A program made the position numbers and the translations under genes. Below are positions 6,998-15,216 of a stretch of 27,861 nt of DNA, one piece after another. The number at the start of each line of letters is the position of its first letter. Position 1 is the first letter of the stretch. The notes below the pieces were generated by a model. That model had not been told where the DNA came from. It made no database searches and worked only from the letters and a program-made list of their open reading frames with translations. The DNA comes from Proteiniphilum sp. UBA4977 (GTDB lineage: Bacteria; Bacteroidota; Bacteroidia; Bacteroidales; Dysgonomonadaceae): NCBI GenBank assembly GCA_002398565.1, contig DGZP01000126.1:4876-32736 (forward strand), read 5' to 3'.

Positions 6998-9424
6998 TTA
7001 CAGGATCAATTTAACTCCTGCAAAAAAAGTTCTCGGCATACCTGGACCATAGATGTAGCTTGAAGCTCTTCCCGGACCGGTATCAAAATCTTTTTGATAA
7101 GCATCGAAGATGTTCTGAACGCCTATGCTGAACTCCATCTGTGTATCGTAATAAAGATTAGCCGTATACGTTATTTTTGTATTTAATTCGAAGAAGGTGG
7201 GTGATTTTTCTGTGATATTCACCTGCGAGAACCGCTCCTTCCCTTTTGTTCCGAAGCCAGCTTCATGTGGTACCAGCATACTTCCGGTGTAGTTTCCGGA
7301 GAATGATGCTGAGAATCTGTCTACAGGAGTGAAGGTGGCTACAAAGTAGGCATAGCTATCGGGTGTACGCATCATCCTGCGTGTGGATATAACCTGGTCA
7401 AGTATCTCCTCCTCCGGCGTTTCTGGCTCCCACCATTTCCGTGTCTGCTCATAGCGACTTTGCTGGAGAGTGGCTCCCGCCTGCAGATCGAGTCGACTGC
7501 CAAAAACAGCACGGCCTTCAAGGTTCACCCCATACACCATTGCCCCGGAACCGGCGTTTTCAATTGTGATCTCATTGCCCCTTTTCAACTCGGTGAAGGG
7601 ATTTTCAAGCCGGGTATAGAATCCCTCCATCAGAAGATTGAAAAGGGATCGACCTGTCTGGAAGTATAGATCCACAGATCCGCTTACACTCCTTGATCGT
7701 TCCTCTTTCAGTTTGTCTGATAATACTCTGATTACCGGGTTCCCTCCCGCAATATCCACATGCAGATTTTCATCAAACACCTGTGGTGCCCGAAAACCAC
7801 CGCTATAGGTCAATCGGATATTGATGTTTTCAGTGGGATTGTACCGCATGTTAAGTCGTGGGCTAAAGATGGCTTGCTGTACCAGGTTGTGCTTGTCAAG
7901 CCTGCCCCCGATCAGAAAACTCCACATCGCAGTTTTCCACTCATTTTGCAAAAATGTGCTTGCCGTGCGGGTGTCCTGCGCGATATTGTCTGTCCGGTAA
8001 CCGCTCACGTCCTTCAGGCTGCTGCCCGTGTATTCTATGCCTGCAGTCAGGTTTGCCGGCATAAACCACAATTGATCAAAAGAGTGAATGTAATGACCTC
8101 CTAACTGGTAAGTGAGCTCCGATGTATTGCCGAAGGAATTTATGCGGAGCAGATTATTCTTAATGGCATCGTTGATCGCATCAATTTGGGTCTGATCCAT
8201 GCCAGGCTCTGCTTCAGGGATATCTTTCCGATATGGATTGCCGGCACCATAATAGCTGTCTCTGTAGGTGTGGCTGGCGGCTGCATAGAGGCTCACCTTG
8301 CTCTTCTGATCCGTTGAATACCTGTCAAAGCCGAGCGAGCCACTGTTGATATAGTGTTCCACCTGCTCCGTGATGAAGCTTTCGAAAGGTTGCAGATGTA
8401 ACCCGTCGCCACCACGCCGGAATTCATGCAGGTTCCGGTATTCGAGCGAAAGCCTCGAATAGATGCCCGTTTTCAGGAAGGAACGAAATCCCAGAGAACG
8501 GTTTTTGAGTATCGGCAGTTCCGTGAATCCGTCGCCATCCATGTCGAATCCGTCCCTATGCCTGTGTTGCCCGTAGACCATCACCCCCGCATTTCTTGAA
8601 TCGTTTACCAGAGAGGCATTAAAGGTTGTGTTGTTCTCTAGGGCGCCGGTAGCCTGAAGGCTGGTCAGTGTATGGGAAAACTCACTTGTGTTGCGGATGG
8701 GTTCGCGGGTAATGATGTTGATGGTTCCGCCGATAGCATTTGCCCCAAAGAGTGCCGATCCTCCGCCGCGTATCACCTCGATACGTTCAATCATATTGGC
8801 AGGAATTTGCTCCAGACCATATACACCTGCCAGTGCGCCGATCATGGGACGTGAATCAATCAGTATCTGCGAATAAGAACCCTCCATGCCATTGATCCGA
8901 ACCTGTGTCGTGCCACAGTTCTGACAGTTATTTTCTACCCGCAGTCCAGATTGGAATTTCAGCCCGTCGGACAACGTTTTAGAGTTGGTGACGTTCAGCG
9001 TCTGCATATCCAGCACGCTTACAAGTGAAGGAGCCATCCGTCGGGTGGTTTCGTTCCTGTTGGCCGAGATCACCACCGCATCGAGTGAAACATTCTCTTC
9101 TTCCAGTTCAAAGTCGATTTCTATTGATCGACTTGACTGAATAGTCACATTTCTGGTGGATATCTTATACCCTATCATGGATACTTCCATATTGAAATTG
9201 CCAGTGGGCAGGTTGCGCAGAAAGTAGTGCCCCGAAGCATCGGTGGTTACTCCTATGGTGGTGCCTTGCAGTTTAATTGTCACGTAAGGCAAGTGCTCTT
9301 TTGTCTTTTTATCAAGTACGTGACCGAATATATTGGCATCGGTCTGAGAGCGATTGCTTTTGTTCGCTTGTCCGTAGACTGAAAGAACAGACATATAGAA
9401 AAGGATCAAAATGAGATTTTTCAT
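6998..9424 (-). CDS. TonB-dependent outer-membrane receptor with CarboxypepD_reg domain (probable metal or metal-chelate uptake)
   Basis: An 808-residue outer-membrane receptor. Residues 1-19 (MKNLILILFYMSVLSVYGQ) are a signal peptide. Residues about 31-108 are a CarboxypepD_reg-like domain (IFGHVLDKKTKEHLPYVTIK), a hallmark of Bacteroidota receptors. DAVVISANR near 115-123 leads into the plug, which runs through the conserved MIERIEVIRGGGSALFGANA and GGTINIITREP. The C-terminal barrel contains GFRAPQVFDENLHV and ends in PRTFFAGVKLIL. The plug holds Cys167 and Cys170 in NCQNCG, an unusual CxxC. The gene is not a SusC homologue (no SusD beside it, and too short). The upstream His-rich membrane protein on the same strand, 85 bases away, suggests a metal ion or chelate such as zinc, copper, iron or cobalamin; heme is also possible given the FRAP motif. 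Confidence 0.88.
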   Translation of the reverse strand: MKNLILILFYMSVLSVYGQANKSNRSQTDANIFGHVLDKKTKEHLPYVTIKLQGTTIGVTTDASGHYFLRNLPTGNFNMEVSMIGYKISTRNVTIQSSRSIEIDFELEEENVSLDAVVISANRNETTRRMAPSLVSVLDMQTLNVTNSKTLSDGLKFQSGLRVENNCQNCGTTQVRINGMEGSYSQILIDSRPMIGALAGVYGLEQIPANMIERIEVIRGGGSALFGANAIGGTINIITREPIRNTSEFSHTLTSLQATGALENNTTFNASLVNDSRNAGVMVYGQHRHRDGFDMDGDGFTELPILKNRSLGFRSFLKTGIYSRLSLEYRNLHEFRRGGDGLHLQPFESFITEQVEHYINSGSLGFDRYSTDQKSKVSLYAAASHTYRDSYYGAGNPYRKDIPEAEPGMDQTQIDAINDAIKNNLLRINSFGNTSELTYQLGGHYIHSFDQLWFMPANLTAGIEYTGSSLKDVSGYRTDNIAQDTRTASTFLQNEWKTAMWSFLIGGRLDKHNLVQQAIFSPRLNMRYNPTENINIRLTYSGGFRAPQVFDENLHVDIAGGNPVIRVLSDKLKEERSRSVSGSVDLYFQTGRSLFNLLMEGFYTRLENPFTELKRGNEITIENAGSGAMVYGVNLEGRAVFGSRLDLQAGATLQQSRYEQTRKWWEPETPEEEILDQVISTRRMMRTPDSYAYFVATFTPVDRFSASFSGNYTGSMLVPHEAGFGTKGKERFSQVNITEKSPTFFELNTKITYTANLYYDTQMEFSIGVQNIFDAYQKDFDTGPGRASSYIYGPGMPRTFFAGVKLIL

Positions 9425-9450
9425 TTTAACTGTATAGTTTAAATTTTTGA

Positions 9451-9470
9451 ATATGAATCCGGATATGAAT
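9451..9470. repeat. Direct repeat ATATGAAT x2 upstream of the TonB receptor
   Basis: ATATGAAT occurs at 9451-9458 and 9463-9470, separated by CCGG and followed by GAATATTC, so the block also has partial dyad symmetry. It lies 27-46 bases upstream of the receptor start codon. An operator is possible, but this is only a pattern in AT-rich DNA. Confidence 0.3.
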
Positions 9471-9509
9471 GAATATTCACATCTGAGAAAGTTTATCTGC
9501 GTTGGTTGT

Positions 9510-9857
9510 TCAGCTTATAGCAGGGGGTGCTCTTAGTTGCTTTGGTGCATTAGAGGGCAGCAGGTGGTCAGTTTGGTAACAGTCTGGATAATAAAAGGCA
9601 ATGGATGGAGTAATTCCCACATCCATCATTGGGATAATATCGGCGGTAATGGATGTGTTAAAAATCTGATCGAGCAGTTGGAGCTCCTTCCCGGTATGGT
9701 TATGACTCGGCTGATCGCCTGATTTATACGGATGGGAATGTATATAGGTGGTTTTGTTGATGATGTGGCTGTGGGTGAAAAGTGACATCCCGCCTGCGTA
9801 CAGAATAAAGAGTACCAGGCAAAACCATCTTAGGGGAGTAAATTTCTTCCACTTCAT
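9510..9857 (-). CDS. Small His-rich membrane or exported protein, probable metal binding
   Basis: A 115-residue protein. MKWKKFTPLRWFCLVLFILY is a basic start plus one hydrophobic segment (about residues 9-27), either a signal anchor or an uncleaved signal peptide. It is followed by three histidine clusters: HSH at 29-31, HSH at 40-42 and HNH at 52-54. The C-terminus ends QLRAPPAIS. No enzyme motif is seen. Small proteins of this kind stand before TonB receptors in Bacteroidota, so a periplasmic metal-binding role in the same uptake pathway is inferred. The -7 box lies only seven bases upstream of the ATG, so the mRNA may be almost leaderless. It is probably cotranscribed with the receptor gene. 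Confidence 0.75.
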   Translation of the reverse strand: MKWKKFTPLRWFCLVLFILYAGGMSLFTHSHIINKTTYIHSHPYKSGDQPSHNHTGKELQLLDQIFNTSITADIIPMMDVGITPSIAFYYPDCYQTDHLLPSNAPKQLRAPPAIS

Positions 9858-9864
9858 CTTGCTG

Positions 9865-9872
9865 CAAAGATA
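9865..9872 (-). promoter_or_regulatory. -7 promoter box for the His-rich protein/TonB receptor unit
   Basis: On the minus strand this reads TATCTTTG, an exact TAnnTTTG match, seven bases before the ATG at 9857. A TTG about 16 bases further upstream could serve as the -33 element, with short spacing. Transcription would start within a few bases of the start codon. Confidence 0.5.
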
Positions 9873-9999
9873 TTGCTTTTTGGCAAAACAACATGAAATT
9901 TTGTGTTTTCATTGTTATTTGAGAGTGTAACATCAGTCGGTGAAGAGAACATTCCGTTGTAAAGGAGTGATGTGGGTTTATATTTTTAAGAATTTGTAC

Positions 10000-10007
10000 T
10001 ACATTTG
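10000..10007 (+). promoter_or_regulatory. -7 promoter box for the HD-domain gene
   Basis: TACATTTG matches TAnnTTTG exactly, 19 bases before ATG 10027. This position argues against the in-frame GTG at 9940 as the start of translation. Confidence 0.5.
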
Positions 10008-10026
10008 CAGCAGGAAAATTATTGGT

Positions 10027-10563
10027 ATGGATCCATTGTCGATCATTCGGAAATACTATAGGGAAGGAACAAAATTGTATGATATTTACCTGTCGCATGT
10101 GACCCGTGTGACGGATAAAGCTCTTTCCATAGTTCACAATCATCCGGAGCTGGCAGTGGATATACGTTTTATTGAGGAGGCCGGCATGCTTCATGATATC
10201 GGTATATTTCAGACGAATGCTCCTCATATTGCCTGCGAAGGTACTTTCCCCTATATCTGCCATGGTTATCTTGGCCGGGAACTGCTTTCGGCTGAAGGTT
10301 ATCCGAAGCACGGGCTGGTCAGCGAACGGCATACAGGTACGGGCCTTAGCCTGGAGACGATTATCAACCGCAAATTGCCCATACCTCACCGCGATATGCG
10401 TCCTGTAAGCCTCGAGGAGAAGATCATCTGCTTTGCCGATAAATTCTATTCCAAATCGCAGTTGGATAAGGAGAAACAGGTAAAAAAGATAAGGCAGAAT
10501 CTCAGCAAGCACGGATGGCATCAAGTGGAAATTTTTGATGAGTGGTGTGAAATATTCCTGTGA
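10027..10563 (+). CDS. HD-superfamily phosphohydrolase
   Basis: A 178-residue single-domain HD protein. The metal ligands expected for the fold are visible: His24 in LSHVTRV, His56-Asp57 in AGMLHDIGIF, His79 in YICHGYLGREL, His102 in SERHTGTGL and Asp138 in CFADKFYSKS. The domain is of HDIG type and close to small bacterial HD hydrolases that act on nucleotides or phosphoesters; the true substrate is unknown. It is cytoplasmic with no signal peptide. The start ATG 10027 follows the promoter box at 10000-10007; an in-frame extension to 9940 would add 29 residues unlike the family. It is divergent from the His-rich protein gene and 75 bases before grpE. Confidence 0.88.
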   Translation: MDPLSIIRKYYREGTKLYDIYLSHVTRVTDKALSIVHNHPELAVDIRFIEEAGMLHDIGIFQTNAPHIACEGTFPYICHGYLGRELLSAEGYPKHGLVSERHTGTGLSLETIINRKLPIPHRDMRPVSLEEKIICFADKFYSKSQLDKEKQVKKIRQNLSKHGWHQVEIFDEWCEIFL

Positions 10564-10599
10564 CAAGCCGGTTTTGCAGGATGGTCTTTTTTTTGGCAA

Positions 10600-10607
10600 A
10601 CTATTTG
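10600..10607 (+). promoter_or_regulatory. Possible -7 box for grpE-dnaJ
   Basis: ACTATTTG shares only the TTTG half of TAnnTTTG, with a TTTG about 23 bases upstream (10573-10576). It is also part of the inverted repeat GCAAA-cta-TTTGC at 10596-10608. It is placed reasonably, 31 bases before the grpE ATG, but the match is weak. Confidence 0.3.
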
Positions 10608-10638
10608 CAGTGTCCATAATTGGTAAATTCAAATAAAT

Positions 10639-11226
10639 ATGATACAAAACGACAATCAGCATACAGGATCCCGTGAAAAGGACCCGGAGTTGAAAAAAGA
10701 AACGATGCATGACGACGAAGTGAATGCACGCGAGGAGAATGAAGACAATTTGACAGATGCAGCGGGAGAGAATAAGGAAGCGCTGGAGGATTTACAACAA
10801 AGGTTTGATGATCTCAACAACAGTTATCTACGACTGCATGCCGAGTTCGATAATTTCCGCAAACGCACCCTGAAAGAGAAAGCCGATTTGATTAAAAGCG
10901 GAGGGGAACGTGTGTTGCTTGATATTATCACCCTGGTGGATGATTTTGAACGGGCACTTGCCATTCTTCATGATGCCGAAGACAAGGATGCCATGCTGGA
11001 GGGGATGGATCTTATTTACGGGAAATTTATCAATTTCCTGAAACAGCACGGAGTCAGGGAGATCGAAGCTCTCGGCCAGCCGTTCGATGCCGACCGTTTT
11101 GAGGCGGTGACAACTGTGCCGGCACAGGAGGAGTCGCAGAAGGGTATGGTAGTTGATTGCATCATGAAAGGATATGCCCTGAATGAGAAAATCATCCGTT
11201 TCCCAAAAGTAATAGTAGGAGAGTAA
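10639..11226 (+). CDS. grpE: GrpE nucleotide exchange factor
   Basis: A 195-residue protein. The first 50 residues are acidic and disordered. A long helix (ALEDLQQRFDDLNNSYLRLH, then AEFDNFRKRTLKEK) mediates GrpE dimerisation. The C-terminal beta wing carries FDADRFEAVTTVP, GMVVDCIMKGYALNEKIIRF and PKVIVGE. GrpE releases ADP from DnaK and helps reset the chaperone cycle in the cytoplasm. It lies one base before dnaJ, the common grpE-dnaJ order in Bacteroidota; dnaK is not in this window. Confidence 0.97.
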   Translation: MIQNDNQHTGSREKDPELKKETMHDDEVNAREENEDNLTDAAGENKEALEDLQQRFDDLNNSYLRLHAEFDNFRKRTLKEKADLIKSGGERVLLDIITLVDDFERALAILHDAEDKDAMLEGMDLIYGKFINFLKQHGVREIEALGQPFDADRFEAVTTVPAQEESQKGMVVDCIMKGYALNEKIIRFPKVIVGE

Positions 11227-11227
11227 G

Positions 11228-12385
11228 ATGTCAGCAAAAAGAGATTATTACGAAATACTGGAGGTTCCTAAAATAGCAACGGCCGAAGAGATAAAAAAGG
11301 CTTACCGCAAGAAAGCCATCCAGTTTCACCCCGACAAGAATCCAGGGAACAAGGAGGCAGAGGAGAAGTTTAAAGAAGCCGCCGAAGCCTATGAAGTGCT
11401 GAGCGATGAAAACAAGCGTGCCCGTTATGACCAGTTTGGCCATGCCGGAGTGGGTGGTGCTGCATCGGGCGGTGGTTTTGGTGGAGGAATGTCGATGGAC
11501 GACATCTTCTCTCAGTTTGGCGATATCTTTGGCGGCCATTTTGGCGGTTTTGGCGGTTTCAGTGGTTTTGGCGGTTCGCAGCGTGGCAGGAGGGTGAACA
11601 GGGGTTCTGACCTGCGTGTGAAGGTGAAACTGAATCTGAAGGAGATTCTCAATGGTGTGGAAAAGAAGATCAAAGTAAAAAAATATGTATCCTGCTCGCA
11701 TTGTGACGGAAATGGATCCGAAAACGGAACATCTCTTTCCACCTGTTCTACCTGCAATGGCTCCGGTGTGGTAACACGGGTGGCAAACACTATTTTGGGA
11801 CAGATGCAGACCTCCTCTACCTGTCCCACCTGTAACGGTGAAGGGAAATCCATCACAAGAAAATGTGTGCATTGTAACGGCGAAGGGATTCTCCGGGAAG
11901 AGGAGGTGATCCCCATCAGGATACCTGCCGGCGTGGCCGAAGGAATGCAGCTCTCCATGTCGGGTAAAGGAAATGCAGCCCGCAGGGGTGGTGTCAACGG
12001 CGATTTACTGATTGTAATAGAAGAAGAGGAAGATCCCAATCTTATCCGCGACGAGAATGATGTGATCTACAATCTTTTCCTTAGTTTTCCCATGGCCGCA
12101 TTAGGTGGTACGGTGGAAGTACCCACCATTGACGGTGTAGCCAAAGTGAAAATTGAGCCGGGTACACAGCCTGGCAAGGTATTGCGGCTGCGAAACAAGG
12201 GACTTCCATCTGTAAACTCCTATGGTAAGGGCGATGAATTGATCAACGTAAATGTCTATGTTCCGGAATCCCTGAATGAAAAAGAACGAAAAATCATGGA
12301 GGAGATGAATAAGTCGGAAAACTTTGCTCCTTCACCATCTGCACGAAAAAGCGTATTCAATAAGTTCAGGAAAATGTTCGATTAA
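11228..12385 (+). CDS. dnaJ: Chaperone DnaJ (Hsp40, type I)
   Basis: A 385-residue full-length type I DnaJ. The J domain occupies residues 1-70, with the HPD motif at 34-36 that stimulates DnaK ATPase. A Gly/Phe-rich linker (about 72-118) includes GGFGG-type repeats. The zinc-binding region has four CxxCxGxG-type motifs: CSHCDGNG (from 156), CSTCNGSG (from 173), CPTCNGEG (from 199) and CVHCNGEG (from 213). The C-terminal substrate-binding domains follow (IRIPAGVAEGMQLSMSGKGN, PTIDGVAKVKIEPGTQPGKV). It starts one base after the grpE stop, so the two are cotranscribed. A hairpin with a T-rich tail follows at 12423-12456. Confidence 0.98.
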   Translation: MSAKRDYYEILEVPKIATAEEIKKAYRKKAIQFHPDKNPGNKEAEEKFKEAAEAYEVLSDENKRARYDQFGHAGVGGAASGGGFGGGMSMDDIFSQFGDIFGGHFGGFGGFSGFGGSQRGRRVNRGSDLRVKVKLNLKEILNGVEKKIKVKKYVSCSHCDGNGSENGTSLSTCSTCNGSGVVTRVANTILGQMQTSSTCPTCNGEGKSITRKCVHCNGEGILREEEVIPIRIPAGVAEGMQLSMSGKGNAARRGGVNGDLLIVIEEEEDPNLIRDENDVIYNLFLSFPMAALGGTVEVPTIDGVAKVKIEPGTQPGKVLRLRNKGLPSVNSYGKGDELINVNVYVPESLNEKERKIMEEMNKSENFAPSPSARKSVFNKFRKMFD

Positions 12386-12410
12386 ACAACAAGGCATAGT
12401 GAGCAATGGC

Positions 12411-12600
12411 ACAAGGATAAATAGCGGCGGACTGAAACGGTCCTGCCGCTTTTATTGCATAATAACCGCATCCGCTGCCCAGCCAGGGCCGTGTGGTCTA
12501 CACCAGCATGTGGGGATAGAAAAAGTTTTATACTGTTGTCCGGAAGGGTCAAGGGTGAGTTCTTGCAGCTGCGCCAACAGCTGTAGTGGCTTATCCTTGT
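12411..12600. repeat. 10-bp inverted repeat enclosing the dnaJ downstream region
   Basis: ACAAGGATAA at 12411-12420 is perfectly complementary to TTATCCTTGT at 12591-12600, enclosing 170 bases that include the terminator and a CAGCTG...CAGCTG pair near 12566-12582. The whole 12386-12652 interval lies between convergent genes and holds no convincing gene. It could be a structured RNA, a small mobile remnant, or chance. Confidence 0.35.
12423..12456 (+). terminator. Intrinsic terminator of grpE-dnaJ
   Basis: AGCGGC (12423-12428) pairs with GCCGCT (12445-12450), and GAC/GTC extend the stem inward with small bulges. The T-rich TTTATT follows directly. It stands 38 bases after the dnaJ stop. Confidence 0.7.
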
Positions 12601-12652
12601 ATTAACCCTGAAGACATCCCGGTAGAGGATAAAATAAGCATATTAAGAATTA

Positions 12653-14083
12653 TCAGATTTGATCGGCGATGTTTTTAGTTTTAGCCTTGCCCTTCATCCA
12701 GAAACGTTCGATCTCCTCGAGTGTCTTGCCGGCCGTTTCCGGCATCAGTTTCCAGACGATCAGCATATATGGAATACACATGATTCCGAACAGAAAGAAG
12801 GTGCCGGCGGGAGTAAGGGTCTCAAGCATCCACGGTGTAAGTTGCCCGATGAGGTAGGTGCCTACCCAGAGAGACAGCCCAGCAATAGACATGGCGGTAC
12901 CACGGATACGGGTGGGATACATTTCCGATAGAAATACGAAAATAACAGCACTGATGGATCCGGCTGTGAAGAATATATACATCAGGAAACAGATTAAAAG
13001 GAAAATGCTTGACAGGTTCCACATCTCCCCCATTAGGAAGTAGATTCCGATGAGCAGTAGAGAAATGATCATGCCCGATACGCCTACATATACCAGTTTT
13101 TTTCGTCCTATCTTGTCAATGATTAAAAGTGCCAAGATGGTTGTGCCCATATTTACTAGGCCGATAAGCGACTGGTAGAACAGGGAGTCTCCGCTGGAGA
13201 GACCGCTACTTTCGAAAATGGACGGTCCGTAGTACAATACGGCATTTACTCCCATAAATTGACCCAGGATAGCAATCGCGGCTCCTATGATTACCGCACG
13301 GAAGATACCCGGCTTCAGAAGCAATTTCCAATCAGATTTTTCTTCCGACTGCAGCATCGACTTTGTTTCGTTTATCTGAAACGAAATAACAGAGGAGTCA
13401 TTATATATTTTTGCAAAAATAGAGGATGCCCGACTTTCCTGTTCTTTTACAATCAGCCATCGGGGGCTTTCCGGAATAAAGAAAATGATGATGAAAAACA
13501 TCATGGCGGGTAAAGTTCCGGCTCCCAGCATACCTCGCCATACTTCTGTGCCAAATATTTTCAGTAATAGCGGGTTAGTTGAAGTGAAGTCCACAGACAG
13601 ATCAAGTAAAAAATAATTCATCAGATACGCTCCCAGAAATCCCACTGTGACGGCAAGCTGGTAGAGCGATACCATTCGTCCCCGGTGCGATGCGGGTGAA
13701 ACTTCCGAGATGTAGAGCGGGCATACGATAGAGACAATTCCAATGCCTACCCCGCCAATCATACGATAGATTACCAGTTGATCAAGACTGGCCGAGATAG
13801 CACAGCCTGCCGCGGAAACAGTAAAAAGCACCGCCGCAATGAGCATTGTTTTTTTGCGTCCCAGGCGGTCGCTGAGTGTTCCGGCGAAGAGTACACCTGT
13901 AATTGATCCTACAAGTGCACAGCCTACATACCAGCCGCTTTGTAGTGTTGTAAGTGAAAACTGACTGGAAACCTGTGATACGGTCCCGGAGATTACAGCG
14001 GTATCGTATCCGAATAAAAAACCTCCCAACGCAGCCACAACCGATAGAAACGTCACATATCTTATATTGTTAATCTTGCTCAT
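12653..14083 (-). CDS. Sugar porter family MFS transporter (XylE/GalP-like)
   Basis: A 476-residue inner-membrane protein with 12 predicted helices. The sugar-porter signatures are all present: GGFLFGYDTAVISG in helix 1, LSDRLGRKKTM in loop 2-3, PESPRWLIVKEQE before the central loop, QFMGVNAVLYYGPSIFESSG in helix 7, IDKIGRKKLV in loop 8-9, and PETAGKTLEEIERFW at the C-terminus. Such proteins import monosaccharides with protons. It is the last gene of the long minus-strand operon, five bases after the DUF4434-like gene. It probably brings the sugar released by that locus into the cytoplasm, where the AGE epimerase could act. The sugar itself cannot be read from the sequence. Confidence 0.95.
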   Translation of the reverse strand: MSKINNIRYVTFLSVVAALGGFLFGYDTAVISGTVSQVSSQFSLTTLQSGWYVGCALVGSITGVLFAGTLSDRLGRKKTMLIAAVLFTVSAAGCAISASLDQLVIYRMIGGVGIGIVSIVCPLYISEVSPASHRGRMVSLYQLAVTVGFLGAYLMNYFLLDLSVDFTSTNPLLLKIFGTEVWRGMLGAGTLPAMMFFIIIFFIPESPRWLIVKEQESRASSIFAKIYNDSSVISFQINETKSMLQSEEKSDWKLLLKPGIFRAVIIGAAIAILGQFMGVNAVLYYGPSIFESSGLSSGDSLFYQSLIGLVNMGTTILALLIIDKIGRKKLVYVGVSGMIISLLLIGIYFLMGEMWNLSSIFLLICFLMYIFFTAGSISAVIFVFLSEMYPTRIRGTAMSIAGLSLWVGTYLIGQLTPWMLETLTPAGTFFLFGIMCIPYMLIVWKLMPETAGKTLEEIERFWMKGKAKTKNIADQI

Positions 14084-14088
14084 GGTTT

Positions 14089-15198
14089 TTACAGGTTAAA
14101 GTATTCTTTATATCTGTTGTATAAGTTACCGGCCTGGGGATAGGCCGACTGAGGACTCATGAAGTGAGAAAACTCGAAGGTGATGGCCTTGTCGTATCCG
14201 CAACGTTGAGCTGCCTCCAGCTTCATGCGTAGCTTGTCAAATTTGATGGGCAGAAACTTGATTGGCATATCGCGATCAAAAGACTCGGCATTTGTCCAGC
14301 ATTTCATACCATACTTGTCGGCCAGCTTCTTATTCACAGTAAAAAAAGCATCCAGCTCATCATAATCTATATGCCCATCCTGAAATGCAACAGCATCCAC
14401 TACTTCGTGGATTCCCGCAAAAATCTCGTCCCATTCCTTTTCGTGTTGCTGAACCGATACTGCAGCCTCCTTGGAGAGGGCGGCACCACTCGCCGCTACC
14501 GCTTTCTTGCCGTCGATCCACGGTGAAATAAAAGTGGGCAACCCTCCCGATACATCTTTACACTGCTTACCCATTGCATAAAATGCACCGATAGCTCCCT
14601 TGGTAGCACGGCTTATTTCTCCGCTCACATACCAGCCGCCAAAGCTGCTGTATTTTTTGCCATACTTCTCCCACACTTCATCAATCACGTATTTGTTGTC
14701 TTCTATCTCGTGTGACATGTCGCCCGTAGCCCAATAGTGCCCCGAATCATACAGGCCGAAATAAAATTTCATGTCGTAGTTCTCTGCGAGCCTTAAGTAC
14801 ATATCGAGCAGGTCAACGGAAGGCATATAACATCCTTTGCCCAAGAGATATTTAGACGGATAAGTAATGAATTTTTTGTAACCCGAACGAATCATGATTA
14901 CCGTATCAATACCTATTGCTTTCATATGTTGGAAGTCAAGGTCCCATTCCGCTTCACCCCAGTTCTGGTGAGGGATATCGTGGGATATTTCATCTAAAAA
15001 CGTACCGGTAATTTTGATTCCGCTGTTTCTAGGGACAATAAGTTCGCTTTTCAGTTCACTGTCCTTATATACATTTGAGCTATTATCCTGCATAATATTT
15101 TTTTTGTTGTCGCTGCAACCCGGCAATAATGGAATAGCAGCTACTGATGCGCTGGCAAGAGCTGCTTTTTTAATAAAATCTCTTCTGTTGTTCAGCAT
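14089..15198 (-). CDS. DUF4434-like TIM-barrel lipoprotein, putative glycosidase
   Basis: A 369-residue exported protein. The N-terminus MLNNRRDFIKKAALASASVA has a twin-arginine motif (RRDFIK) and is followed by the lipobox LLPGC with Cys28, so it looks like a Tat-exported lipoprotein. From about residue 60, ITGTFLDEISHDIPHQNWGE opens a barrel of the DUF4434 kind. Later strands are recognisable in DTVIMIRSGYKK, MKFYFGLYDSGHYW, FGGWYVSGEISR, VDAVAFQDGHID and MKCWTNAESFD. Acidic residues in WYVSGEI and NAESF are plausible catalytic acids, by analogy with clan GH-A type barrels. No activity is established for this family. It lies 18 bases after the SGNH gene and five before the porter gene. Confidence 0.8.
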   Translation of the reverse strand: MLNNRRDFIKKAALASASVAAIPLLPGCSDNKKNIMQDNSSNVYKDSELKSELIVPRNSGIKITGTFLDEISHDIPHQNWGEAEWDLDFQHMKAIGIDTVIMIRSGYKKFITYPSKYLLGKGCYMPSVDLLDMYLRLAENYDMKFYFGLYDSGHYWATGDMSHEIEDNKYVIDEVWEKYGKKYSSFGGWYVSGEISRATKGAIGAFYAMGKQCKDVSGGLPTFISPWIDGKKAVAASGAALSKEAAVSVQQHEKEWDEIFAGIHEVVDAVAFQDGHIDYDELDAFFTVNKKLADKYGMKCWTNAESFDRDMPIKFLPIKFDKLRMKLEAAQRCGYDKAITFEFSHFMSPQSAYPQAGNLYNRYKEYFNL

Positions 15199-15216
15199 AG
15201 TTGTCTGTATTATATA

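Noticed and set aside
9724..10710. 328-codon minus-strand frame across the HD-domain gene
   Set aside because: It overlaps the His-rich protein gene, the HD gene and the start of grpE, and lacks recognisable domains; the HD protein in the opposite strand has complete metal ligands.
12556..12672. Protein-like 39-codon stretch downstream of dnaJ
   Set aside because: It has no start codon or family match, and stops interrupt the same frame upstream. It is mentioned under the 12386-12652 finding only.
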